Below, piece after piece: positions 8,250 through 15,437 of a stretch of DNA of 35,531 bases. Origin of the DNA: JOPF133 sp052144935 (GTDB lineage Bacteria > Acidobacteriota > Terriglobia > Bryobacterales > Bryobacteraceae); NCBI GenBank assembly GCA_052144935.1, contig JBKQPR010000197.1, positions 1 through 35,531 on the forward strand, in the 5' to 3' direction. The translations under genes and the position numbers were made by a program. Below the pieces are notes generated by a model. That model was given only the letters and a program-made list of their open reading frames with translations, searched no databases and was not told the DNA's origin. Position 1 is the first letter of the stretch; the number at the start of each line of letters is the position of its first letter.

Positions 8250-8702
8250 CTACAACTTCCCCAGCACCTCCGCCGCGTGGCCCTTGGCCGTCACCTTGCC
8301 GTAGATCTTCTCGATCTTTCCATCGGGGCCGATGACGAAGGTGGTACGCTCGATGCCCATCACCTTCTTGCCGTACATGTTCTTCTCCTTCCACACGCCG
8401 TAGGCGTGGGCCGCAGCCCTATCCTCGTCGGCCAGCAGCGGGAAGGGCAGGCTGTACTTGGTCTTGAATTTCGCTTGGGCCGCGGGCTTGTCGGGAGAGA
8501 TCCCTACCACCACCGCACCCTTCTTGCCGAAGGCCTGTATATCGTCGCGAAACTCGCACGCCTCGACGGTGCAGCCCGGCGTATCGGCCTTGGGATAGAA
8601 ATACAGCACCACGCGCTTGCCCTTTAAATCGGCAAGCTGGAACTCCTCGCCCGAGTCCGTGCGCAAATGAATGTTCGGAGCCTGGTCGCCTTCCTTCAGC
8701 AT
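8250..8702 (-). CDS. bcp: Thioredoxin-dependent peroxiredoxin, BCP/PrxQ type
   Basis: This enzyme reduces hydrogen peroxide and organic hydroperoxides in the cytoplasm, using thioredoxin. The peroxidatic cysteine is C44 in TPGCTVEAC and the resolving cysteine C49 is five residues later, the BCP/PrxQ arrangement. VVLYFYPKADTPGC and VVVGISPD are family signatures, and 150 residues is a normal length. The ATG at 8702 overlaps the gatB stop (ATGCTGA, 7 shared bases), so it is translationally coupled to gatB in one operon. This is an unusual partner for a tRNA-amidotransferase subunit. The gene is intact. Confidence 0.95.
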   Translation of the reverse strand: MLKEGDQAPNIHLRTDSGEEFQLADLKGKRVVLYFYPKADTPGCTVEACEFRDDIQAFGKKGAVVVGISPDKPAAQAKFKTKYSLPFPLLADEDRAAAHAYGVWKEKNMYGKKVMGIERTTFVIGPDGKIEKIYGKVTAKGHAAEVLGKL

Positions 8703-10189
8703 TTCTCGCCGCCTCCCAGCGTGCGTTTCAAGATTTCGGTCACTACCGTCACGTTGGCCTGCCCCCGCGTGGCGCGCATGGCCTGCCCCACCAGGAAATT
8801 CAGCACCGTGGTCTTGCCGGCGCGGTACTGTGCCACCTGCTTGGGATGGTTGGCGATCACCTCGACGATCATCTCTTCGAGCGCGCCCGTGTCGCTAATC
8901 TGGCGCAAGCCTTCGCGCTCGATGATCGCGCCGGCGGACTGGCCGCTGGAAAACATCTTGGGGAAAATCTCCTTGGCCAGCTTGCCCGAGATCTCGCCCG
9001 CGGCGATGCGCTTCACCAGGTCGCCAAGCTGTTCGGCGCTGACTGGCGATTCGCCGATCTCCTTGCCTTCGGCCTTCAGCAGGCCCATCAGATCGCCCAT
9101 CACCCAGTTGGCCGCGGTCTTGGGATCGCCCGAAACGTGCGCGGCGGTTTCGAAATACTCGCTGGCCGCGCGGGTGGCCGTGAGCACCTCGGCGTCATAC
9201 TCGCGCAGCCCGTATTCGCCGATGAAGCGCGCGCGCTTGTGCGCGGGCAGCTCCGGCATGGCCGCCCGCACCTCCGCTAGCCACCCGTCGCCGATGCGCA
9301 GAGGCACCAGGTCCGGCTCGGGGAAGTAGCGGTAATCCTGCGCGTCCTCCTTGCTGCGCATGCTGAAGGTCTCGCCCACGTCGGGATTGTACAGGCGCGT
9401 CTCCTGCACCACGCGGCCGCCGCTTTCGAGCACCGCCACCTGGCGCGCAATCTCGTAATTCAGCGCCTGCTTCAGAAAGCGGAACGAGTTGAGGTTCTTC
9501 ACCTCCGCCTTGGTGCCGAACTTCTCCGCGCCCTTGGGCCGCACCGAGACGTTGGCGTCGCAGCGCAGGTGGCCCTTTTCCATGTCGCAGGTGGAGACTT
9601 CCACAAACTGCAGGGTCTGTTTGATCTCCGTCAAATAGGCGTAAGCTTCGTCCGAGCTGCGCATGTCGGGCTCGCTGACAATCTCGATCAGCGGCGTGCC
9701 GGAGCGGTTCAGGTCCACATAGGAGTAGCGGTCCGAATCGCGGAAGCCATCGTGGATGCTCTTGCCGGCGTCGTCCTCCATGTGGACCCGGGTCACGCCG
9801 ATGCGCCGCAGCGCGCCATTCACCACGATATCCAGGTGGCCGTGTTCGGCCAGCGGTTCGTCGTACTGCGAAATCTGGTAGCCCTTGGGCAGGTCCGGAT
9901 AGAAGTAATTCTTGCGCGCGAAACGGGACTGGGCGCGGATCTCACACCCGAGCGCCAGCGCGGCCTTAAGGGCCAGCTCGACCGCCGCGCGGTTCAGCAC
10001 CGGCAACGCTCCCGGCAGCCCCAGGCACACCGGGCAGACATTGGTATTAGGTGGCGCGCCGAAGCTGGTGGGGCACGCGCAGAAGATCTTGGTGGCGGTC
10101 GCGAGCTGCACGTGCACTTCCAGCCCGATCACCGGCTCGTAGCGCGCGATGCTTTCAGGCGAGGCCAAATCAATCGCGGAAGAGGACAT
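8696..10189 (-). CDS. gatB: Asp-tRNA(Asn)/Glu-tRNA(Gln) amidotransferase subunit B
   Basis: The kinase/transamidase subunit of GatCAB, which converts mischarged Glu-tRNA(Gln) or Asp-tRNA(Asn) to the amidated form. Family signatures are YEPVIGLEVHVQL, the FCACPTSFG...NVCPVCLGLPG cysteine cluster, KNYFYPDLPKGYQISQYD, and a C-terminal helical/YqeY-like tail (NPKQVAQYRAGKTTVLNFLVGQ) that contacts tRNA. Its 497 residues are typical. gatA and gatC are not in the window, as is common when the genes are dispersed. A TACAAT box lies 11 bases before the ATG, and bcp overlaps the 3' end. Confidence 0.97.
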   Translation of the reverse strand: MSSSAIDLASPESIARYEPVIGLEVHVQLATATKIFCACPTSFGAPPNTNVCPVCLGLPGALPVLNRAAVELALKAALALGCEIRAQSRFARKNYFYPDLPKGYQISQYDEPLAEHGHLDIVVNGALRRIGVTRVHMEDDAGKSIHDGFRDSDRYSYVDLNRSGTPLIEIVSEPDMRSSDEAYAYLTEIKQTLQFVEVSTCDMEKGHLRCDANVSVRPKGAEKFGTKAEVKNLNSFRFLKQALNYEIARQVAVLESGGRVVQETRLYNPDVGETFSMRSKEDAQDYRYFPEPDLVPLRIGDGWLAEVRAAMPELPAHKRARFIGEYGLREYDAEVLTATRAASEYFETAAHVSGDPKTAANWVMGDLMGLLKAEGKEIGESPVSAEQLGDLVKRIAAGEISGKLAKEIFPKMFSSGQSAGAIIEREGLRQISDTGALEEMIVEVIANHPKQVAQYRAGKTTVLNFLVGQAMRATRGQANVTVVTEILKRTLGGGEKC

Positions 10190-10200
10190 GGTGTTCTTCT

Positions 10201-10206
10201 ATTGTA
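10201..10206 (-). promoter_or_regulatory. Candidate -10 box (TACAAT) of the gatB-bcp operon
   Basis: TACAAT on the minus strand lies 11 bases upstream of the gatB ATG, which predicts a 5' leader of only a few bases. It is the same hexamer as the one in front of the 5'-nucleotidase gene. No convincing -35 element is seen, partly because the palindromic repeat begins shortly upstream. Confidence 0.4.
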
Positions 10207-10230
10207 GAATCTCCGGGGGGAGCGTAGATC

Positions 10231-10326
10231 TCACCGCGGAGACGCGGAGAAAACGGAGACAACGCAGAGAAGAATCTCGGGGTTTTTCTCCGCGCTTTCT
10301 CCGTTTCCTCCGCGTCTCCGCGGTGA
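10231..10326. repeat. Long palindromic MITE-like repeat, copy 2
   Basis: TCACCGCGGAGACGCGGAG at the left is mirrored by CTCCGCGTCTCCGCGGTGA at the right, with internal arms AAACGGAG/CTCCGTTT and a loop around 10275-10285. It belongs to the same family as 4726-4823 (shared TCACCGC-GAGACGCGGAG start and CTCCGCGGTGA end). It fills the gap between gatB and the oxidoreductase gene, both on the minus strand, and may act as a bidirectional transcript-end hairpin. Confidence 0.75.
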
Positions 10327-10342
10327 ACGGCGGGGCCCGCTC

Positions 10343-11350
10343 TTACACCTCCGGCGTTTCCCACTGTCCGCTCTTGGCCGACCGCACAACCGCGTCGATC
10401 GCCGCCATATTGCGGAGTGAGTCTTCGAGCGGCACGGGCGGCGGGGTCCTCTCGCGCACCGCCCGAGCGAAGGCGTCGCCTTGCAGCGTGTATTGGTCGC
10501 AGGGAGCGAATTTCTCGATCTCGATCCCGCCGCCCACCAGGTCGCGGCCATCGTCGATGAGAATGCGCGATCGCTCGTTGGGGATGGCATTGAAGGGAAT
10601 CTCCAGCTCGATGCGGCCCTTGGTCCCGAAAAATTGCACCGTCTGGTGAGGCACCACCTGCGTGCCACAGGAGAAATGGCACGGGCCCGAGGGATATTCG
10701 AGGATCGCCGCGGTCACGATATCGGTGCCCATCACGGGGTCGCGCCGCATGGTTGCCGAGACGCGCACCGGCTCCTCGCCGAACACCATGCGCGATACCT
10801 TGATCGGGTAGCAGCCGATATCCATCAGGGCGCCGCCGCCGTACTCGGGAATATTGCGGATGTTCTCCGGCTTCACATTGAAGTAGCCGTAGCTGACCAT
10901 GGCGAAACGCAAGGGGCCGATACGCCCGGCGCGCACCAGCTCGGCCGTGCGCACCCACTGCGGGTGCACCTGTACCATGAAGGCCTCGCCGATAGTGACT
11001 CCGGTGCGGTCGCGCGCGGCGATCAGCTCGCGCACCTCGGCGGTGTTCATCCCCAGGGGCTTCTCGCACAGCACGTGTTTACCGGCCTCGGCGGCGCGAA
11101 TCGACCAGGGCACGTGCAAATGATTCGGCAGAGGATTGTAGATCGCGTCGACCTCGGAGTCGGCCAGCAGCTCTTCGTAAGAGCCGTAAGCCTTGGGGAT
11201 GTTCAACGCACGCGCGGCGGCATCGGCCTTGGCGAGATCGCGCGAGGCAATCGCGACGATCTCGCACAGCTCCGAGCGCTGCATCCCGGGAATGACTTTG
11301 ACGGTGGCGATCCTGGCAGCGCCCAGAACGCCCCAGCGCAGTTTGCTCAT
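10343..11350 (-). CDS. Gfo/Idh/MocA family NAD(P)-dependent oxidoreductase
   Basis: This is a cytoplasmic sugar or cyclitol dehydrogenase of the Gfo/Idh/MocA superfamily. The N-terminal Rossmann motif is WGVLGAARIA (residues 6-15), and the catalytic/cofactor motif EKP is at 96-98 (CEKPLG). The C-terminal alpha/beta domain carries GGGALMDIGCYPI (171-183), where family members have the substrate-binding D-x-G-x-H/Y segment; here H is replaced by Y, as in dimeric dihydrodiol-dehydrogenase-like members. At 335 residues it is typical. The substrate cannot be named. A TAGACT box lies 6 bases before the ATG. It is divergent from the Clp-like gene. Confidence 0.88.
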   Translation of the reverse strand: MSKLRWGVLGAARIATVKVIPGMQRSELCEIVAIASRDLAKADAAARALNIPKAYGSYEELLADSEVDAIYNPLPNHLHVPWSIRAAEAGKHVLCEKPLGMNTAEVRELIAARDRTGVTIGEAFMVQVHPQWVRTAELVRAGRIGPLRFAMVSYGYFNVKPENIRNIPEYGGGALMDIGCYPIKVSRMVFGEEPVRVSATMRRDPVMGTDIVTAAILEYPSGPCHFSCGTQVVPHQTVQFFGTKGRIELEIPFNAIPNERSRILIDDGRDLVGGGIEIEKFAPCDQYTLQGDAFARAVRERTPPPVPLEDSLRNMAAIDAVVRSAKSGQWETPEV

Positions 11351-11356
11351 AGGATC

Positions 11357-11362
11357 AGTCTA
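11357..11362 (-). promoter_or_regulatory. Candidate -10 box (TAGACT) of the oxidoreductase gene
   Basis: TAGACT on the minus strand ends 6 bases before the ATG at 11350, so the transcript would begin at or within the start codon region. It fits the TANNNT pattern found at several other starts in this window. Confidence 0.35.
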
Positions 11363-11432
11363 TGATGAATCGCACCGTCCGATCACCAGCGGCTGCCCAG
11401 TCCGCGCTATCCTGCTTTCAGGACGTGCCGGA

Positions 11433-12872
11433 ATGTTCGAACGCTTTACCCAGGCGGCCCGCAAGTCGATCTTCCACGCCAGGCAGGAAGCCAAGCTGTA
11501 TGGCAACTCCGCAATCGAGCCGGAGCATCTGCTGCTGGGCATTCTAAAGGTGGATGAGCCGCTGGTCCAGGGCGCCCTACGCACGCCGATGGCGCTCCCT
11601 CTTTTGCGCATGCAGATCGAAGGGCATTGCCGGGCCCAAGGCGGCAAGCCGGCTTCCGCCGAGGCGGGCGATCCGCATATGAGCACCGCGTGCAAGCGCG
11701 TCCTGACCTACGCCGAGGATCAGGCGCAGAAGCGGCACGATCGCGAAATCGACACGCGCCACCTGTTGGTGGGCATCTTCCGGGAAGAGTCATGCTACGC
11801 CGCCGGCTGTATGCGCGACAATGGCATCACCTTAGAAGCTCTGGAGGCGCTGGAAGCCGAGGCCGAGCCGGCCGGCCCTTCCCGCGAATTCCGCCCGAGG
11901 CGCGATCTGACGGCCGCGGCCTCAGGAGGCCAGCTCGCGCCGCTCATCGGCCGGGAGCGCGAACTCGACCGCCTCATCCACATCCTGGTCCGCCGGTCTA
12001 AGAACAGCGTGTTTCTGGTGGGCGAACCGGGCGTGGGGAAGACCGCGCTGGTGGAGGGTCTCGCCGCGCGGATCGCTTCCGGCACGCTGGCGGTGCTCTC
12101 GAGCCGGCGGCTGGTGTCCGTCGACGCCGCTTGGCTGGAGCCTGCCGTGCTGGGCCGCATCGGCGATCGCCAAGAGACGGTGAAGGCTTCCCTGGAAGCG
12201 GCTCTGAGGCAGCTCCAGCGTCCGGAGAGCCACCGCGATACGATCCTCTGTATCGAGGGTCTGCTGGATATGGAATCGGCTGTAGTCTTGACTGTGCTCG
12301 AACCGGGCCGGGGCACGAGCGAGTTGCAATGCATTGCCACCGGTACGCCCGCCGGGTTCCGCCGCTTCGCTGCCGCTTTCGAAGGGCTGGCCCGCCGCTT
12401 CGAACTGGTGGAGCTAGCCCCGGCCACACCGGTCGAAGCCGTCGCCATTTTGCAGGGCCTCAAGGAGCGCTACGAAAAGTTCCACGGCGTCTCGTTCGCG
12501 GACGACGCCATTCCGGCCGCGGTCTCCATCTCGGGCCGCACCTTGCCCCAGCGCTACCTGCCGGATCGCGCCCTCGACTTGTTGGACGATGCCGGCGCCC
12601 GCGCCAAACTGCGCGGCCAACCCACGGTGACCGCCGCCGGGATCGCCGAAGCTGCGGCCGAACGCGCCGGCATGCCCCTCGGGGCGCTGAACCGCGTGCT
12701 GGAACTTCACAAGCCGCTGGAGTTCGAACTGGTGGCGCGGGAGCTGGCCGCGCGCCTGCCGGCCGATCAACACGCCTGGCTGCCCTTCCTGGCCGCCTAC
12801 CTGGCCGGATGCTCGCCCGCCGCGGCGGAAGAGCTGGCGCAGGGTATCCGCGAGGCGAAGGCTCAACTATGA
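11433..12872 (+). CDS. ClpC/ClpA-like single-ring AAA+ protein with degraded catalytic motifs
   Basis: The N-terminal 145 residues are a double Clp_N repeat (FTQAARKSIFHARQEA...EPEHLLLGIL; then CKRVLTYAEDQAQKR...DTRHLLVGIF). The first AAA+ module follows, with Walker A GEPGVGKT (197-204), a sensor-1-like CIATGT (300-305), Arg-finger candidates RR (321-322) and the YLPDRALDLLDDAGAR segment (376-391). The second AAA+ ring and the ClpP-binding loop are absent: it is 479 residues against about 810 for ClpC. The Walker B position reads ILCIEGLL where ClpC has the DE pair, and the YRG pore loop is replaced by LGRIGD. It probably binds but hydrolyses nucleotide poorly, if at all (inference), so an adaptor or regulatory role is likelier than unfolding. 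ATG 11433 starts at the conserved Clp_N boundary. Confidence 0.82.
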   Translation: MFERFTQAARKSIFHARQEAKLYGNSAIEPEHLLLGILKVDEPLVQGALRTPMALPLLRMQIEGHCRAQGGKPASAEAGDPHMSTACKRVLTYAEDQAQKRHDREIDTRHLLVGIFREESCYAAGCMRDNGITLEALEALEAEAEPAGPSREFRPRRDLTAAASGGQLAPLIGRERELDRLIHILVRRSKNSVFLVGEPGVGKTALVEGLAARIASGTLAVLSSRRLVSVDAAWLEPAVLGRIGDRQETVKASLEAALRQLQRPESHRDTILCIEGLLDMESAVVLTVLEPGRGTSELQCIATGTPAGFRRFAAAFEGLARRFELVELAPATPVEAVAILQGLKERYEKFHGVSFADDAIPAAVSISGRTLPQRYLPDRALDLLDDAGARAKLRGQPTVTAAGIAEAAAERAGMPLGALNRVLELHKPLEFELVARELAARLPADQHAWLPFLAAYLAGCSPAAAEELAQGIREAKAQL

Positions 12873-13107
12873 GTGCCGGATGGCGCGGCTTCCCGGCACA
12901 CCATCCCGTTGCCGCAGGTCTGGACCGTAGCCGTGTCGGCTCGTGGCCGGGTTGCCCATGCTGCGTTTCGCCGGCGAATGCCCCCAAAAAAACCCGAATC
13001 CTTGCGCGGTGTCGCCCCATCTAAAATCCAACGCACCAGGAGCAAGTACGCCGGCAGGATGTCCGCCGGGTTTGTTGTTTCTTCTTTGGGAAGCGACGTT
13101 TTGAGAG

Positions 13108-13135
13108 AGACCGCTCGGAGGGGAGCGGTCTTTTT
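13108..13135 (+). terminator. Rho-independent terminator
   Basis: AGACCGCTC at 13108-13116 pairs with GAGCGGTCT at 13123-13131 over a six-base loop, followed by a T-tract (13131-13135). It lies 235 bases beyond the Clp-like stop and would end that transcript before the convergent DUF1906 gene. No gene is evident in 12873-13107. Confidence 0.8.
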
Positions 13136-13179
13136 CGTTTGCGGCAAGCTTTCAGCCATCCGCTTCCATGTGCGTGCGC

Positions 13180-14103
13180 TCAGGCGACATTCTCGTCGAT
13201 GTTGATGGTGAAACCGCCGAAGGTCTTTTGCTGGTTGAAAGTGCCCTGCCAGATGGTGGCGAAGGGAATACCGGAGTCGGCGGCACGGCTGACACCGGCT
13301 GTGAAGTTGCCGCTGCCCGAGACCCAGAAGGGGAAATTCGCCAGCGTTTGCGCCGTCGCGGCTTGGAGTTCCACCGCGTTCTTCTTGTGACAGTAGACGC
13401 CGGGCAGGTAGGCTTTCCCCGCAAACTCACTGAGCCAGGCGTTCACGTAATCGATCATGTTGGCGGGAATCTGATCCATCGGTTCCACGTCCAGATACAC
13501 GACGCTGCCCGGGGGAAAGCCTTCGGATTGCATTTTCGCCAGCGCATCCGCCCCGAGCTGGTGGCCGCTGGGGGCATCCGGCGGCACGCTCGACCCAGGG
13601 CCTTGCGACTGCCGTCCGACGTAGACGACCACCAGATCCCATCCCATGCCCTGTAAGGTTGCGCGCTTGCCCATCCAGGAGGCATTCGGATGAACCGGAG
13701 CCGCCAGGTAATAGCCGGCGAAGCTGTACGGCGAAGATTGTTTCCATGCCTGCATCTGGGCGTCGCCGGGGTAAAACGCCGTATCGAAACCGGCTCGAGG
13801 CGGGGTGGTCGCCACGGGCGGCGCGGCGGGCATGGCCGGCGCGGCAGGCATGGCCGGCGCGGCAGGCAAGGGCGGCGCGGCGGGCGCGGTTTTAGCGGTG
13901 AGACTCGCCCAGGTGGCGGGACCGGCGATACCGTCCACCACCAAAGGATTTCCCGAAGCGTCGACGTTTTGAGCCTGGAAGGCGCTCACGGCGGCGCGTG
14001 TCTGGGGTCCCAGGACGCCGTCCACTGCGACCTGGAAGCCGAGATCCGCGAGGAGTTGCTGAAGTTCTTGTACATCTTGGGGATCGGAAATCGGAAATTG
14101 CAT
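13180..14103 (-). CDS. Peptidoglycan-binding plus DUF1906 (Rv2525c-like glycoside-hydrolase-like) protein
   Basis: Residues 5-70 form a PG_binding_1 domain (LQQLLADLGFQVAVDGVLGPQTRAAV...). A proline/alanine linker with AAPAMP repeats (about 72-103) follows. The C-terminal half is a DUF1906 TIM-barrel-like domain: GFDTAFYPGD, FAGYYLAAP, GWDLVVVYVG, ADALAKMQSEGFPPGSVVYLDVE, LPGVYCHKKN, FPFWVSG. DUF1906 proteins resemble GH25 lysozymes, and D/E in VYLDVEPMD is the likely active-site strand, so a wall-glycan function is plausible but unproven. No signal peptide is visible, which is odd for a wall-binding protein; export by another route or a cytoplasmic/phage-like origin is possible. A TAGGGT box lies 9 bases before the ATG. 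The linker is encoded by tandem 18-base repeats (about 13818-13880). Confidence 0.85.
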   Translation of the reverse strand: MQFPISDPQDVQELQQLLADLGFQVAVDGVLGPQTRAAVSAFQAQNVDASGNPLVVDGIAGPATWASLTAKTAPAAPPLPAAPAMPAAPAMPAAPPVATTPPRAGFDTAFYPGDAQMQAWKQSSPYSFAGYYLAAPVHPNASWMGKRATLQGMGWDLVVVYVGRQSQGPGSSVPPDAPSGHQLGADALAKMQSEGFPPGSVVYLDVEPMDQIPANMIDYVNAWLSEFAGKAYLPGVYCHKKNAVELQAATAQTLANFPFWVSGSGNFTAGVSRAADSGIPFATIWQGTFNQQKTFGGFTINIDENVA

Positions 14104-14112
14104 AGCCTCTGT

Positions 14113-14118
14113 ACCCTA
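14113..14118 (-). promoter_or_regulatory. Candidate -10 box (TAGGGT) of the DUF1906 gene
   Basis: TAGGGT on the minus strand lies 9 bases before the ATG at 14103, again in the spacing expected for a leaderless or near-leaderless transcript. The hexamer itself is weak, so this call rests on the shared geometry. Confidence 0.3.
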
Positions 14119-14206
14119 CTGCGGCCGGGCCTGAAACACAAGCGGGCATGACACGGTATGACACGGCCGGCTGGCCGCCAGGCGCAGGTTATGCGGGAGG
14201 TTCAAC

Positions 14207-15301
14207 CTAAACAGTCCACGTCTCGGTGAGCGCACGCTCAAAATTCCCGCCCAGAATGAGTTCGATGTTCCGGCTGGAATAGTTGCGGATCACCAAGCCT
14301 TCGGTCAGAGCGAAAATCTTCTTAGCGTAGTCGATTCCATCGAGGTCGAATCTCCTTGTAGCACGAGCCGGAATATCCCGTCCATCCAGATCCACGTCGC
14401 TCCCTATGCCGATGTGCTCCACGCCGGCCAGTTTGGTCAGATAGTCGATGTGATCCAATACATGCTCGATGGTGACTCGTCCCGCGGCCCGGACAAAGGA
14501 CCGGACCATGGTGACGCCCATCACGCCTCCGCTTGCCGCCATGGCCTTGATGGCGTCATCCGTTTTGCACCGGGCCATGCCCGGAACGAGCGCGCGACAG
14601 TTGGAGTGCGTGATGAGGACGGGCTTTCGGGATGCTTCGATCGCATTCATGGTAGTCCGATCGCCGCAGTGCGAAATGTCCACGGCCATTCCAACCGCAT
14701 TCATTCGCTCCACGATCTCGACGCCGTAGCTGCTGAGGCCGCGGTCTTGCGGGTCGGAAGATCCCCCACCGATCCGGTTGCCGCTGTAGGTGAGCTGCGA
14801 GACCCTCTGGCCCAGACGATAGAAGCGGTCCACGTCCTCGACGGCCAGAAAATGCGCCGAGTTCTGCTGGCCAATCAGAATGCCGATTTTCCCGAGCGCT
14901 TTTACCTGTTGGAAATCGGCGGCCTTTTCTATGCGCTGGAACTGCTCCCCGTGTGCCGCGAGGAACGTGTTCCACCCCATAATGTCTCTCAACGACTCCG
15001 TGTAAATGTCCCCCGCGGTGTACCCGACAGCGGGGTGGAACACGGTAATTCCCGAATCTCTCAAACGGAGAAAATCGGCTTGCCGGAACCGGTCCGGATC
15101 GGCTTCCCAGGCCGACAGTCTCCTGTAGTTCAAAGTCAATAGGCCCAACATGTCGATCACCGTGGAGCGGCGAACCAGGTCCACGGTGCGGGCCGAATAC
15201 TGCGTTTCACTCCCGGCGAAGAGGGAGAATCGGCCACGATTGATCATCGGCGCACCGAGGGCCAGCGCCGCGCCTTTCAGAACCGAGCGACGAGGGATCA
15301 T
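14207..15301 (-). CDS. Tat-exported M19 membrane-dipeptidase homologue lacking some metal ligands
   Basis: A 364-residue M19 (renal dipeptidase-like) protein with a twin-arginine signal PRRSVLKGAALALGA at residues 3-17. The family's DISH (H211), THSN (H232) and IGIGSDVD (D301) elements are present. The N-terminal HxD zinc pair is absent: the segment VIDMLGLLTL has Leu at both positions. The bridging Glu position reads IGQQNSAH, with Gln instead of Glu. It may be a non-classical or one-metal enzyme, or have lost dipeptidase activity. ATG 15301 opens the Tat signal; longer frames upstream add no homology. It is divergent from the GH125 gene. Confidence 0.82.
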   Translation of the reverse strand: MIPRRSVLKGAALALGAPMINRGRFSLFAGSETQYSARTVDLVRRSTVIDMLGLLTLNYRRLSAWEADPDRFRQADFLRLRDSGITVFHPAVGYTAGDIYTESLRDIMGWNTFLAAHGEQFQRIEKAADFQQVKALGKIGILIGQQNSAHFLAVEDVDRFYRLGQRVSQLTYSGNRIGGGSSDPQDRGLSSYGVEIVERMNAVGMAVDISHCGDRTTMNAIEASRKPVLITHSNCRALVPGMARCKTDDAIKAMAASGGVMGVTMVRSFVRAAGRVTIEHVLDHIDYLTKLAGVEHIGIGSDVDLDGRDIPARATRRFDLDGIDYAKKIFALTEGLVIRNYSSRNIELILGGNFERALTETWTV

Positions 15302-15424
15302 AAGCAAGACTGGCCAGTCTAACACGCCCGGGAGAGATCGCTCATGATATCTTTCGTAATCAGCCGCCCCTTGGCGCCAGTGGCGCCGGCGCGCGGCAAG
15401 AACCGCTACCCCAGGAAGCTGTAA

Positions 15425-15430
15425 TAGAAT
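15425..15430 (+). promoter_or_regulatory. Candidate -10 box (TAGAAT) of the GH125 gene
   Basis: TAGAAT ends 7 bases before the ATG at 15438. This geometry is one reason to choose 15438 over the ATG at 15471, which has no good ribosome-binding site either. Confidence 0.4.
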
Positions 15431-15437
15431 CGCTCGG

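Noticed and set aside
13002..13027. TTGCGC and TAAAAT as a sigma-70 promoter for a small RNA
   Set aside because: The spacing is only 14 bases, so it is not convincing.
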